Shown here: in pieces, positions 44,671 through 57,185 of the stretch
Layout of the letters: each line of letters begins with the position of its first letter
Position numbering within the stretch: the stretch's first letter is position 1
Assembly (NCBI GenBank): GCA_964019055.1
Contig: OZ025210.1
Coordinates: 10,908,658-10,972,657 of the forward strand
Origin: Anthopleura xanthogrammica
Lineage: Eukaryota; Cnidaria; Anthozoa; Actiniaria; Actiniidae
Direction of reading: 5' to 3'
DNA: 64,000 nt
Translations under genes and position numbers: made by a program
Notes under the pieces: model-generated
What the model saw: only the letters and a program-made list of their open reading frames with translations
What the model was told of the DNA's origin: nothing
The model's database searches: none

Positions 44671-45090
44671 AAGAAATTCTGCGGGTCAGTTCACTACCTA
44701 CTGAACAACGTTATAATCGAATCTACAGCACTACATTTGATACTTTTGAGGTTTAATACAACTTTGAACATTTTATTTCTGATAGTCTTGGAATCGTGCT
44801 AGCATTTTAATCATCTCAAACGTTGCTAATACTATTATTGTCTACAGCAATTTTTCAAAATCCTAGCGAAACTTGTCCTGTTGGCTTTCAATGTCATTCT
44901 AACGGGTTCTACTTGGTTTCCTCAGCTTGAAATATACATTTCTGCGTCTACGATTGTTGATATATTTTACTTAGCTCTTCAATTTTCTTCATGACCTAAA
45001 ACTGAAAAAAAAAAAATGTGTAATTAATTCACAACTTGTGAACTGTATGGTGGTTTGTTCACAGGTAGCCCAAGCTATGTATGAGTATGC
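44671..45090. repeat. Block E copy 1
   Basis: Matches 10755-11190, including the acceptor-like tract, short frame and AATAAA on the minus strand. Confidence 0.85.
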
Positions 45091-45124
45091 TTGGAATAGT
45101 CATGAAATTTTTTACTTTCTCAAA

Positions 45125-45230
45125 ATTGGAGGGTCAGATATAATTTTCGCGTCATTATATTTTCGCGACAATTTAATTTCGCTTTTTTTTTCGGAATCGC
45201 GAAATTAAAGTGTCGCGAAAGTTTTCATGT
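45125..45230. mobile_element. Partial TTTCGCGA element
   Basis: Repeats the right end of the element at 11234-11677 (AATTTTCGCGTC through AAGTGTCGCGAAA). Confidence 0.7.
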
Positions 45231-45234
45231 AATA

Positions 45235-45412
45235 AGGTAGTTAAAATTCAATAAAGTGTTTTTATCTTGTAGTTGCATTTTAATATTATTTCTCATTGTT
45301 GATTTTATTCATTGTAAATCGCTGTTGAACTCTGCGGAATTGGCGCTCAATAACCCATTATTATTATTACTATTATTATTACTATTATTATTATTATTAT
45401 TATTATTATTAT
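45235..45412 (+). mobile_element. LINE 3' end with (ATT)n tail
   Basis: A 3' UTR-like stretch ending GGCGCTCAATAACCC then (ATT)n with interruptions. Only the terminus is present. Confidence 0.5.
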
Positions 45413-45623
45413 GACTATCATGACTATTATTATTAATAATATCATAACTAACTGTTCATTGTATTTTATTCCAAATTTCAGGAAGGTTTGAAGTCTTTCT
45501 AGTCGTCGAATTTAGGTGAGTTATATGCCTCATTCTATTGCGGTCACGGTGACCAAGTGCAAGTGCTGATTGATTTAAGAAACTACTATTCTAAATTTTA
45601 AATTTTAATCCAATAAATCAGTA

Positions 45624-45755
45624 GAGTGCAAACAATATATCCGTGAAATACAAATTACTAAATAGTACAAAATAGTGCTGATTAAACAATAGAAAACAAT
45701 AGAATTTGTATAAAATTGTACTATTTAGTATAACTAATGTTTCACGGATATAATA
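45624..45755. mobile_element. MITE related to 15074-15419
   Basis: Starts GAGTGCAAACAATATATCCG and ends TTTCACGGATATA. Inner arms (AATAGTAC, GTACTATTTAGT) are inverted. The right tip is replaced by ATA repeats. Confidence 0.6.
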
Positions 45756-46192
45756 ATAATAATGATAATAATTTATTACATTTTTATAGCGTTGTATAAT
45801 GTACTCTATAACGCTTTACAATCATAAAATAAAGATGTATCAAAAAGGATAAATAATATAGAATAAACTATTAAAAATGTATATATATATATGTATAAAA
45901 ATAAGATTAAAATTTAGAGATCCTAGCATCCTGACATAACCGGCTCTCCTGTGAGCACTAGCTATTAAAACTACTAAAACTTTTTTCGGATTATATGAAG
46001 GTTGAATACCCAACAAGCATATGAGATGATTTAGAAAATAATTTTGCGCTGTGAACTAGTTGTATTTTCCGAGTAAACATTCATATTTTCGAAAACCTCT
46101 TTATCCCTGTTTATGGGGTAAACTCCGCAAACCTCGTGCCAGGCTGCTCCGCGCTTTTAGTGTCCAGTCTCCCGTTGACATGCATAATTTGA
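45756..46192. other. Noncoding AT-rich stretch
   Basis: ATA-rich simple sequence and a (TA)n run at 45876-45890; no gene. Confidence 0.4.
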
Positions 46193-46365
46193 TAGGGAGA
46201 CACTAGACTTTGATCAGGTTATAGTAACAACATAAAAAGCATATTTCTAATAATCATCTTTTTCACGATAAATCGGAGCTCATGCCATTAAGATATGGTG
46301 TTTGGGAAATTAGTTTTATGTCCTGGTGTAGGAGAATTATATTTGAATTTACGAGACAAGTTGAG

Positions 46366-46596
46366 TCAAAGTGATGATGATGATTGATTCTGCTGTGAGT
46401 CTACTAACGCTTCAAGGCCGTTGGAGAGAAGACTCTTCTTACAAAATGTGAGAAAAGTGTCACCAACAGAACTTATTGAACCCATCATCAAAAGTAATTT
46501 TTCAGCGGCAGTGTTTTTCGGAATATAAGAAAGTCTTACACAAAATACTTTATATTTTGCGAGAAATCCGCGAAAAAGTGAAATCAGAGATCGCAT
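46366..46596 (-). CDS. Conserved 76-codon ORF of block D, copy 2
   Basis: Same frame and length as 41108-41338, differing at three positions near the C-terminus (VDSQQNQSSSSL). Unknown; see copy 1. Confidence 0.3.
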   Translation of the reverse strand: MRSLISLFRGFLAKYKVFCVRLSYIPKNTAAEKLLLMMGSISSVGDTFLTFCKKSLLSNGLEALVDSQQNQSSSSL

Positions 46597-46728
46597 GAAA
46601 AAATTACCTTCAAAACTCGTCCATATTGAGCGGCCTAGTGTGACTTAGAAAAGAACCTAGCAAACCTCTATTTTATACCATTGAAATATTCTACTCTTCG
46701 TGATTCTACTCCATGAATTTCACTCAAG

Positions 46729-46938
46729 TTGGAATTGTATTTCCTTTTCAGAGAACTTGTTAAAAAACACCACCATTTAGGATACAAAATAGTTGGTAAA
46801 CTAAAAAAATATATTTTCTCACTGCCTTTATTCCAAAATTCAAGAAATTTTAGAAATAAAACCCAGACGGATGCCTGTTTTTACATATACAGATATATTT
46901 CTGGGCAAATGCCAGCGCGCTCTATAATCAAGTGTTGA
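46729..46938 (+). CDS. Conserved 69-codon ORF of block D, plus strand, copy 2
   Basis: Same frame as 41471-41680 with a few conservative changes (LGYKIVGKLK). Unknown. Confidence 0.25.
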   Translation: MELYFLFRELVKKHHHLGYKIVGKLKKYIFSLPLFQNSRNFRNKTQTDACFYIYRYISGQMPARSIIKC

Positions 46939-47556
46939 AGTTGGCGAAGTTGGCGTATTTTACGATCTCGATCACTAGTGTTGGTATTGCGTGACACGCC
47001 TTGAAAATGCTAATTTACACCGTTTGCCCTTATCTTTGCTTTCAATTCTTTCGAAGATCATGTAAAAAGTTCCATCTGAATTATACACACTAAGTCACAC
47101 TAGGCCGCTCAATATGGACGAGTTTTGAATTTGAACGATTTTAATTTTTCGACCAGGCTTTGCCACAAATTTTCGATTTGGTTTGTTTTTTTCATTTTTC
47201 TGCGTGGGAGGCTATGGTAGAAACGACCGTATTTTTCAGTGCCGTATAGTATCAAGAATAGTACATATACGGAATAAACTACGATTTTATCATTTTTAAT
47301 CACATATTACTATGTAGATCATGTTTTCCTTCAGTTGACGGATCTAGTTTGATATATTTATGTTTTTTTTTGCGGGGAGTTTCTTTACTTTTCTTCAACT
47401 AATGCTAAACTATTCAACATGTAGCAATACAGACTCACATACCATTATGGGTACGCACTACGCACAAATTATTTAAATATCTTCCTATTCTGTAAAAGGG
47501 ATATGGAAGAATACAACAATCAAAATATTGTAAAATTATTTTCATTATCTTACTGT

Positions 47557-48572
47557 TATTTAGAGTTTCTCGTACCTTTTCATTAGTTCTCCCTCTCGTC
47601 GTGTTCCACGGGTTCTTTTCTCCGTGTACGATTTTCGTCTCTCCTGTCAGCTTGTAAATGGTTCACGTGAATCAAGTATAAAATGCAGACGATCATCTCA
47701 AACATCTCGCGTATTCCTTCGACTAAGTCCATGATTTTGGGAGAAAAATTGGGTTTGGTAGGCGAATCGTCAAAACTTTGGATAAAATGCGCCACAAAGT
47801 GCAACACACCAAGGAGAACGACTTTCTAAAGTTGTCTTCAAAGTTGTTGCGATTTACCAGAAAGCCGAATCCTATTGGTTCAATTACTGCCACGCTGTTA
47901 CTTGTCACGCATCGTTATTTCCTTCTGAAACACTCTCCAATTAAACTAGTTTAATTTTTTCTAGGCTGTTTTCACCTGATTTACGGACTCTTAGAGTCAA
48001 ATAGTCCAGGCCAGTGATAAGACTGATTACACAAACTCTTAGATTCACAACCTAGCGACCAAATAAACATTTTTCCGTAAAACCAGAACCGACACTGGAC
48101 TAAAAAATGTAAAATGTCTTTATATTTCTTTTCACGGCCATTAGACCCTTTTTCCCCAATAACGTAAGAAAATTCCAATGAGTTTAAATTAAAAACCAAT
48201 ACCAGCACTAGAAAGAGCACCTTTACTTTAGTAAATATACACAGATTCATTATGTCATTACTGCGTTAAGGAAAAGATTAATTACAAGAACACTGAATTA
48301 CAATGTTCGTCACTCAGTACATCTCACAAAGTGTGCTATTCCCGATCTGCCATCTTTTTAAATCTCAGTTATGGGATTATTTAGCTGATAGTGGAGGAGA
48401 GAACCGCTTTTCTGTTATCCTGGCATGGAATAATATACAAGAATATAGCAAGACCAGTCTTATACCACAACACTTTATTTCTCCATTTCCTTTGGATTAA
48501 CATTCACCCAGTCCGATACAAGCTCACTCATGGTCTGTAGACTTTTATAAATAGCCTGGGGTTAAATTAATG
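47557..48572 (-). repeat. Block B copy 3
   Basis: Matches copies 1 and 2. It is followed by a 228-bp insertion before block A copy 5. Confidence 0.85.
47583..47732 (-). CDS. Short membrane-like ORF, subfamily B, copy 3
   Basis: 49 codons, ATG at 47732, stop TAA. Hydrophobic MIVCILYLIHV as in copy 2; the tail has NRTRRKEPVE in place of RPTRRKEPVE. Same donor consensus beyond the stop. Confidence 0.55.
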   Translation of the reverse strand: MDLVEGIREMFEMIVCILYLIHVNHLQADRRDENRTRRKEPVEHDEREN

Positions 48573-48800
48573 AATAAAAAACAGTTTTCCGTGTATTATA
48601 CTCTGATAAAGACACGCGGGATGTGGAGAGAACACGAGAGAAGCGTAGGAAACCACGACGCGTAGCTTTTATAAAATAACTAGCGCTCAAATGCTTTTAA
48701 GAAGCAGAGAGAGAGAAAAAATAGCGCGAGCATGTATTATACTCTCATAAAACATGGCTTTTTGACCAATCAGAGCGCGCGTAATATCAAAGTTATTTTA
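48573..48800. mobile_element. Insertion between blocks B and A, likely MITE
   Basis: Absent from the equivalent junctions at 21100 and 43440. TGTATTATACTCTGATAAAG and TGTATTATACTCTCATAAAA occur in it in direct order, with AGCGCGCG-rich ends. Exact edges unclear. Confidence 0.5.
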
Positions 48801-50420
48801 TAATATTATTTAAAAAATGACGTCTTTAGGGGAATCCCCTAATAGGAAACATCCTATTGGTTAAGACCCTGTCATCGATCTGTCAAATATCTCTTGCCAC
48901 CAACACCAACGATATGTAAATCTGATGATCGTTTTCACAAGGCTGGAAGACATAGTAATAGTCTGTCTGTGATGGTGAATAACAAGCTCCAAATGATGGA
49001 TTTTTGGGTACAGTTTTCTAACTGAATACCATGGAATCAAGCGAGGTGATCTACTCGGCTAACTTGACAGACTTTCAATCGACCTCGTAGCAATGGTACT
49101 CGATTTTAGTCCTCGTAATCCATCTTGTATGTCTTGAATTGACGAGAGGAAAACTTATGCGACCACGTTTGTGAGGCAAGTCAACTCTTCCAAAGAAACC
49201 GTTTGAAGGTAATATTTAGATCGTTAAATCATTCCTTGGCTTTACTCGATTTATGGATTCTATCTTGTATCTCTTGTGGAATCGAGATGGAAGTGCGACT
49301 TGTGGACCGAAATCGAGACGGATCAGAATTGTTTCTTGTACAAAAATTAACTTTCTTGACCTAACTCCTGTTCGTTGTGTGCTTCCAGGGTTTTTACTGG
49401 CTTCTCCAGTTTTCCTCTCTCCGCCAAAAATCAACTTCTTATCTCCGATTTGATCATGGAATGAGGGCCACAGGTTTGTTAGTCACTGGTTATTCATTTT
49501 TTTCCTCGAAAAACAAGGACAATTTTTGAAACTTTTCGAAGCCGAGTAGTTTCATCTAGATGTGGAAGTGATTGGAAACCATCTTGTATTTCAGTCCAAA
49601 GTGTCATGCAATATTTTGAATCTCTCTTTTGAGGGTCATTTTCATCCAAATATCATAGTTTGTGTCCTTTTCTTGTTTTTATTACACCAACATCCTATAT
49701 TTCTAGCAACATTTGCGAAAATGTAACACAAAAAAATCTTGTGCAACTTCTCTTTTCATTGGGATATTATTCTTAGTTACTAATATCGATAGGTGTGTAG
49801 TGACTAGTCTGTAATGAATTCTGCATGGATCTCCTTGTTTTCTTTGGATTTGACTTCGACTTTATGAACTACAATCTTAGTTTTAGTGATTCAGTTTTTA
49901 TTTTTAACATAGGCTGTGTCCTTGTGTGACGAAAAGATTGTATGTAATAGATACAATATTGTTGCGAATATCGTAAAAATTGTAGGTTGTCTCACCTCGC
50001 AGCTTCAAGATCTAGATTACAGACTACGAGAATACAGCGTTAAAACATTTAATAGCCCTAAAAATTCTAAAATTACAATAAATCAAAATACTACTTCTTT
50101 GCCCTAAAAATACAGTATGACAAAATACAAAATGCAAATCCTGAACAAGCCTAAAACTACCAAGATTAACGCCAACCGTTCCATCTAATACATTGTTGCA
50201 CTTTTTCTCCAGTTCTAGTGTATTTGTCACGGATGTCAGGTCCATACATACTGTTACTATGCTGTGCACATGGTCAGGATATAATCTTGGTGAGTAACAT
50301 CTCTACATCTACTTGGTATCTTGTATGTTATTTCTACAGCTGGTTATTGCTCTAATTTCTAATGGCTGGCTGTCCTTGATCTGGAAAAAAATCAAAAGTT
50401 CAAATAGAATACTAAGAAGT
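48800..50420. repeat. Block A copy 5
   Basis: Starts near the kB palindrome (48829-48839) and matches copy 1 as far as about 22720. The distal part with the subfamily A ORF is missing. Confidence 0.85.
48829..48839. promoter_or_regulatory. kB-like palindrome, block A copy 5
   Basis: GGGGAATCCCC followed by CCTATTGGTT, identical to copies 1 and 4. Confidence 0.4.
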
Positions 50421-52385
50421 GCTTTGAATGTTATTGATGTAAAGAACAAACATTTTACCTAACAGACCAAGAAAATCAATTCTTAGAGTAATATAATAAG
50501 GAATACAATAAGCAAACAATTATTAGAGGCGTAAGTGATATTTTCAAAGAAATTGTAACGTCTCTCTGAGGCACATGTAACTTGATCGTGGACACTACAA
50601 CTCTCAAAAGTACATGTCTTTAATATAAAGAGAATGAATTATAGTTGTAAATTTTCTCATATATTCGTATCTGGATATAAAGAAGAAATGTTGGGCAAGC
50701 ATTTGAAGGGATCAGCCCCCATCGCACACTTAATAGTTAGAGATACAGAGAAATGAAAACTTAACAAATTTCCGATAGTTTAGAGTGGTATTTCCTCTTA
50801 TTTACCACAATATGACGTCAAAAGTTGGTCCTAATTAATGTTATGTACTCACGAGACGTAGCCGTATTGTTTTTTTTACCATAACAAAGTCAAATAAAAG
50901 ATCCAAAAACGAAGAAAAAGTTTGAAAGAAAAAATCGTTTGAAGTGCGCGCTGGCATAGTGCGGGAGCGATTCGTCATTCTATCGGTATGTCCTCTTATT
51001 TACCACGGCTCTCGACCAATCAGCGAGCGAGAAATTTCATACGTGATCTCTTCCCTATCTAAATATTCAAACACGCATCATTTTTGGCTGCTCTTTTTTT
51101 AGTTAAGGTATTGATAAAGAAATATAAGAATTTACTTATGTATCTGAACGATGTTAAGCGCAGATATTAAAGTTTTCGGATTCAAGGAAGATATTTAGTC
51201 ATGTCACGGCGCTGTCCCGTTTGGCGGCAGTATACAGTAACGCTATTCTACAAAACATAGCTACATCAGTACAGTGACCTTGAGGGTCTTTTAGGAAGCT
51301 TACAAAATTGTTAAATGAAGTAAGACAACCCATGAAATTCTAATTTATTAATTTAAAAGTACAAATACTCTCTCTAATCGCTAAAATGTTAACATACTTT
51401 GAGTTGGATCACGTTTTAACGGAGCTCTTCTCTTCACGACGGTTAGAGCTCGACTGAATAAATTTAGATTTTTACCCATGATGCACTGCTGGGCTCTTGA
51501 TGCTCTGTGAGGCGCTTCCGGTGACCCATCGCCAGAAATTCCGAACCAAAGTGGGCGGGCACTATATTATGCAAAATTAGAACCATGCAAAATAAATGCC
51601 AATCATTCTTATTGTCTTATCTCAATTGTAATTGATTCATACATCACAACTTAGCATTGAACATAAAGGTTTGTTCGCTGCTTTAAATTATTTATCTACG
51701 GCAGATATTTTGCTAGCAAAACATCCTAAAAGACCAAGAGGAAGCGGATCAGTTTGTGAAGTCGAAATATTCATTTAAAGACGTAAATTTCCGGCAGGGG
51801 TGAGAGAAAGATCGTCTACGACTGTAGAATCACGAAGTTAATCATAAAGTTAGCTTATTGAATAATGCTTTGTTTTCCTCATTTACTGATAAACGTTAAT
51901 TTATCATACAAGGATTCAGAGTTCTTAGCGCTGTGGAAGAGATTTTCGCCGTTCGATGCTTCAAGGGAACACGAGGATAATATCATCCCAGAGTGTTTTC
52001 GGTGCGTTAGTATTAGTACATAGTTTTTCTGCGAATGAGCTGTCTGAGGTTCTTTTCTATCCTCTGCTTTCGGAATCGTGCATAATTTAACATATCATTA
52101 ACCACACAATAGAATATTTTATTATATCGATGATTTAGTGATTTTTATTCATTTAAGTTTCCTCGATCTTATTTAATATTTCGATTCTTTTTAGTGGTGA
52201 GGTGCTTTATTTTTCCTGCACTTCTGACTTTTCTGTCACAGGCGGTATATTCTTATGGACCTATTCCGTAAAACTATTCCGTACGGACTATGCGGCACAT
52301 ATTCTCATAATATTTTGTTATTTTAATGGAATATTGAAGACTGCAACAATCCAAATATTGTACTAGAGTATAGTATATATATACT
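50420..52385. other. Noncoding stretch
   Basis: No gene supported. CCTCTTATTTACCAC occurs at 50795 and 50991, and a lone ATCGCCAGAAATTCCGAAC end (family of 24270-25062) at 51528. Confidence 0.4.
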
Positions 52386-52415
52386 AGAATATTTAGAGTT
52401 TCTCGTACCTTTTTA

Positions 52416-52562
52416 TCAGTTCTCAGTCTCGTCGTGTTCCACAGGTTCTTTTCTCCCTGTAGGCCTTTCGTCTCTCCTGTCAGCCCGTAAGCGGTTCACG
52501 TGAACCAAGTATAAAATGAAGACGATCATCTCAATCATCTCGTGTATTCCTTCTAAGTCCAT
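52416..52562 (-). CDS. Short membrane-like ORF, subfamily B, copy 4
   Basis: 48 codons, ATG at 52562, TGA then TAA. One codon shorter than the other three copies by an in-frame deletion after MDL, and with more substitutions (IVFILYLVHV, TGRKEPVEHD). The frame and both stops are kept although the sequence upstream of the ATG has diverged, which argues for selection on the peptide. Confidence 0.55.
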   Translation of the reverse strand: MDLEGIHEMIEMIVFILYLVHVNRLRADRRDERPTGRKEPVEHDETEN

Positions 52563-52599
52563 AATTTAACGAAAATTAATTGGTTTTACAGTAAAAGGA

Positions 52600-54290
52600 A
52601 GGTAAATCGTCGAAACGTAGATGTAACAACAACACAAGTGAGAACAAATTGCTACCGGACTTCATCTGGCTTTGATCCTCATCACATCCCATCTTGACCA
52701 ATCAGATTACGTTCCCGTCTTAAGGTCAAATGTCAAATTTTTAAAAACTGCAAAAACAATGATTTGTCTTAACCTGTTCAGCGAGTTTTACAAACACCGT
52801 CGAGTCACTCCATTGTTATTGAGATATCGACGCGTTCCTAAAGTCTCGACGAAAACTCGACGGGATTTTCTTGAACTCTTCTTTCTACCGGTACTTGATC
52901 TGTCTCTATGATATTCTCAATCTTTCGTTTGGGAGGCATTTTCGATTCCGCTCAAGCTTTCAAATGATATCTTGGCCGTAGGGAAAATCCGTCCCCTCGA
53001 CCCAAGACAAAAGGCGGGTTCACGTTTTGGCTCGTGGGTACCTTCCAGCATACTGTTTGGTTACTACTCTCCCACCGGATGAGGGAACAATATGGCATAG
53101 CACCATGACGACGAACGACCATCACATAGCCGACACTAGAGAAAAACCTTTGCGCATGCGTGCCTTTTCGCACGCTTTCCAAGAATTTACAAGAGTTTTA
53201 ATGAGAAAATAAATGCTTGTTTTCTCCGAGTATACAAAACATTTCGTGGGTATACTTTTGTGGGACCAAGATACTGTATTAATAAAGGCAATAAGAAAGA
53301 ATTAGCCTTAAGTTTCAAGAACTGACTCTAAGTTTTGGCATTTCGTAAAGTCTATTCTTCAGGCAAGTGTGAAAGTCAAATTTGAATATTTTTACAATAG
53401 CACGAAGACGCTTTCGACTAATTTGCATACGGACTTAGAGCATGCGCAGACGTTTTTCACGCGTGTCCACATAGCCCGGAAATCGGGTCCTGTTAGTAGG
53501 ACTAAAGATTATTTCAAAGCGAAAAGTCAAGCGAATAAAGCAAGAATACGGAGCAAATGTTTGAGTTTAATTTGTTATTTCTAAATTCTAGTAAAGCTGT
53601 GGTGATGCTGGAGTCGATGGAGGGAATTATCGGGGATAAATTAGCGATCGAATTGGAGGAGGTAGCGACCGAAGTCTCCAGCCTCCTCCTCTCTTACTAC
53701 TGTCGGGAAAAAAAACCCAGAAAGAATCCAAAAATCGCTTAAAACGGCTAAAAACCAGCTAGGAAGGATCTACACATTATTTCTATTAAAAACCACTACA
53801 GAGAAAAGTTAGTAAATTTTATTACAAGTAATTAGTACAAAGACATTGCTTGGGCTGCCTGTGGTTATATCATCCCGCTTGTCACGCCGATTATAGACCA
53901 GCAAGTAAACTTGACTATAATGAGCCAATTGAACACGTGATAAATAAAAGATAAGAGAATATAGAATTATAATGACCAATACTTCAAAAAGATACTAAAT
54001 TATTTAACAAAGTTTAGATGAATCACGTGAAGCTGATCGCTTAACTTTTATTTTTGAATTTACTTCTAGATAATTCTTTAGTAGGATTCGTCAATTGAAT
54101 TCCAAATTTAGCTTTTATGCATAAGAGAAAAGTATTAACTGCATGTGTGAAGCCGCATAACGATGATGTCAAAAGTTTATTCAGTCCTACTCTTTGAACA
54201 TGGTTTATTCGTTTGTCTAATTTCCCCCTCGTATTTTTCTTGTACTTTTATATTACACATAACACTTAGGTTTCAACTGACTTATTTTGC
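52600..54290. other. Noncoding stretch
   Basis: Short frames on both strands have no recognised similarity. GGGCTGCCTGTGG at 53858 is a lone end of the foldback family at 17594-18522. Confidence 0.4.
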
Positions 54291-54292
54291 AG

Positions 54293-56201
54293 TGCCAAAG
54301 ATCACATTTGCATGGTTTGAAGAAGAACTTTTTCAGCCAGCACATTTTGTTGATGTCTTTCAGCGAACAACTAAGGTAAGGGTCTTTTCTTTTTCTTTTC
54401 TTCAATATAGGTAGGAATTTTTTAATATATTTTGCAAGATAATCAAGACAAAAAGGGTTATACAAAAATTTGACCCAGTTTAATAAACAACTGCCAGTAG
54501 CAAACAAACATTGTGGGACAAGTTTTTTCTGTTTTGATTTCCTAGTCTGTGAACATGTAGCCAGAAGCAAACAAAGGGAAAGATGATGAAGAGGACAAAG
54601 AATGTCAGACGTCAGCAAGTGAAAGTGAAAGTGAAAGTGAATCGTCAGACAGTGAACGAGCTGAACAGCCCGAAGAACCCTCACGAAGAATTTATCATTG
54701 CCAGAAATATTGGACATTGTCAGCGGTGTTACGCATGAATGAAAATGAAGTGGTTTTCTAGAGGAAAAATATAACTACATGGTTTCCAAGCACATATTTA
54801 TATTTAACGATGATGTTAGTAAAACAATTCTTACCAAAAAATAGTTACTTGACAATCAAAAGAACAACTATTATTTTTCTGTTGATAATCCTCACCACAG
54901 GAAGTCCATGAAGGACAAGAAACAAGTTTCAAACGTAAATCGTTACTTTAAGCTTCCTTATTGTATCTCAGCAGTCAATAGGAGCTTGTAAAAACAAAAT
55001 GGCGATATTTAGGGGGTTTTGAAGCTGTTTGGAGCAGTTCTCTGTGGTTTCTTGTCATTTTAACTGAAAACTACGAGCTAACAACGCGTCGAATCGCTTA
55101 AAATTTAACCTAACTTCAAGCTTCTTGGGAACCTACATTCTGAAGGCATGCTGTCTATTTTGAGCGGTTTTGGATTTATTAAACACTCGTTTGGTGATAT
55201 CGAGGTGGAGCTCTTTTACTTTTAAATTTTTTCGAGCTCAAATAAGACGATTTTGGGGTCAAGTGTGGCCAGATTTATAGACGATGTATGGAATCTAGAG
55301 CTTTCGAAGCCTTTCGAAGGCAAGTAGTCCGGGAACCAATATGTCGCATGATTCAATGATCATTTTACGCGTATTTAGTAGCTTGTAGGGTGGGTTGTTT
55401 GTCGCGATGTGGAGCTTAGAGGAAATAAAACCCTATTCGCCGTAAATAGAGGAAGCTCTATATTCCCCATACATTTCCTATAAGACTCGGCGGCTATTTT
55501 GTAAGCTGAAACGCATCATTGCGCATGTATGAGCAGGCTCATGTCCCATATTTCTGGCAATGACTTGTCCCGATGATAGCTGTACTAAAACCTTTGTTAG
55601 GCATTCAGCGCTGGAGCGACATTGTGAATTCGGTGCTCATAAAAGATCTTTAGAAAAAATAACTTTGCAAGACAGGGCGAAAATAAGTTACGCAAAGCAC
55701 CTTCAAGAAAGTCAATCTATCCCACATCCAAGCATAAGCAGATCCTCTGCGATCCCAGATGATTTGACCAGTACCGCGTGCGTCAGGGGATGAGCACTTA
55801 AGCCTGCATTTAAGAATGCAAGATTTACAGAAAAGCAAAAGAAATTCCTTAACTCCAAATACGACAGTGGTGAACAGACTGGGAAGAAAGCAAACAGTGA
55901 AGATGTAGCAAAGGAAATGAGAAAGATACGTGGAGAAGACGGGAAACGAATGTTTGGCGTTAAAGAATTTTTAACTTCTCAACAAATTGCCTCCTATTTT
56001 TCTCGCTTGACCTCAAAACGAAGGAACTTAACAGTGGCAGACTGTCAAGAGCAAGAACGTACAGATGTGCTAAGAGAAGTTTCACAAGAAGTTATAAACA
56101 GTCTACAAGAATGTTCACCGTGTGGCTCTGAACCTGAGGTACCGGCGCCCTCACAAAAGTCTCGTTACGGCAGAGCTCTTAGACGTCGTCTACACAAATA
56201 A
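54293..56201 (+). pseudogene. Relative of the large transposase, C-terminal part, broken
   Basis: Exon-like 54293-54375 (acceptor TTTTGCAG, donor GTAAGG) joins in phase to 54561 onward, an acidic Ser/Glu stretch (ASESESESES). An 860-bp inverted-repeat element then interrupts it. From 55560 it resumes with a C2H2 finger (CPDDSC...HCEFGAH), then a KARFTEKQ to SYFSRLTSKR region matching residues 970-1045 of the intact transposase. One TGA (55791-55793) replaces the Trp of the GWALxKP motif. The catalytic core is not found. It ends at a normal TAA-type stop with a basic tail. Confidence 0.75.
54695..55563. mobile_element. Inverted-repeat element inside the transposase relative
   Basis: TCATTGCCAGAAATATTGGA at 54695 is matched by the inverse ending 55563 with one change. 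The interior is noncoding. Edges are uncertain by a few bases because TCAT/ATGA may belong to the target. Confidence 0.65.
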
Positions 56202-56747
56202 TGTAATCTTGACGACTACAAAACTTTGGCTAACATTGGCTAGCATATGAGTTGCAAAAAAAAAAAAAAAAAGAAACAAAAAAACAAAAACAATTACACA
56301 AATTTTTTCAATGATCCAGGTTTCTTAAAAGGTTTCCTTCAGTATATATAGGATGACTTTTTCAGAGAAATAGTTTGATTAAGGAGAACAGGGAAATTAT
56401 ATCTGTATGGTAAGACCGTGGCGATCAAGAGAAAATCAGTATCTGGTTGACAAAAAGTTAACGTATATTGATACACCCTTTTTTGAGATGCGGTTTTCAA
56501 TCCAAATGTCAAAGAAAGGACACGCTTGCCGTGCTTCTTATAGCATGGCAAATGATGATTTAAAATATAATAATAGTGCCAAACTGCATTTTTTGGATAC
56601 TGAATGAAAATTGTTTTTTTTTTTTTTTTGCTTTGTTATTTTTTCGTAAACGTTTTAGACTCGTTATATTACACAGTTTAGACTAATTAGTATCCCCCCA
56701 TTCCGAATATACATTCCTTTTAACATACATGCATGGTATATATGTAC
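56202..56747. other. Noncoding gap between the two transposase relatives
   Basis: A-rich run at 56257-56275 and AT-rich sequence; no gene supported. Confidence 0.4.
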
Positions 56748-57185
56748 CTCTGGACTTTTCGCTCGATTGTACTGCGTGAGTAGCCTCCTGCATTCTCTGC
56801 AAACTGCTGTAAAATACCAAGAATGAAACCAATTAATAAGTAGAGTAAAATTGCGTTTGTCTTGATCATCGTAATAAAATTCTCTTTTATACAAACAATC
56901 TACTGAGTTTGCGCACAGCTCCTTAGTAAAACAGTTTAGTCCGTACTGTTTGGTACTTACTTACCGGATACAACAGGGATCAGTCTTCCCGTTAACTCCA
57001 TTATGTACTGGGAATGTTTTCTTGACAAGCCGCGATCTTTCTCTCCTTTTACATCTTCCCCTTTATGACCAGCAACGTCAGGTGGCACTTGGCAGTTTTG
57101 TCGACGCCCTCTCCAATAAATCCCTAGTCGATCTCGATAAAATTGACATATGAAGCCATGTTTTGGCGATCGACGCAAAACAATC
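56748..57185 (-). pseudogene. N-terminal zinc-module exons of a transposase relative
   Basis: Exon 56965-57185 follows a TTGTTGTCAG acceptor and ends at CCG|GTAAGT; exon 56748-56806 follows TATTTTACAG. They join in phase to give ICQFYRDRLGIYW, then C-x2-P, an AGHKG stretch, RLIPVVS and finally AVCRECRRLL. This equals the CxxHR-LG-W...C..P...CxxC module of exons 1-2 of the intact transposase, but the His of CxxHR is Tyr here. It faces the fragment at 54293-56201 tail to tail, so they are separate copies or an inversion. Confidence 0.65.

Larger units (their letters stand above)
46193..47557. repeat. Block D copy 2
   Basis: Tandem copy of 40935-42455, without the palindromic insertion and most of the second inverted piece. 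Confidence 0.85.
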
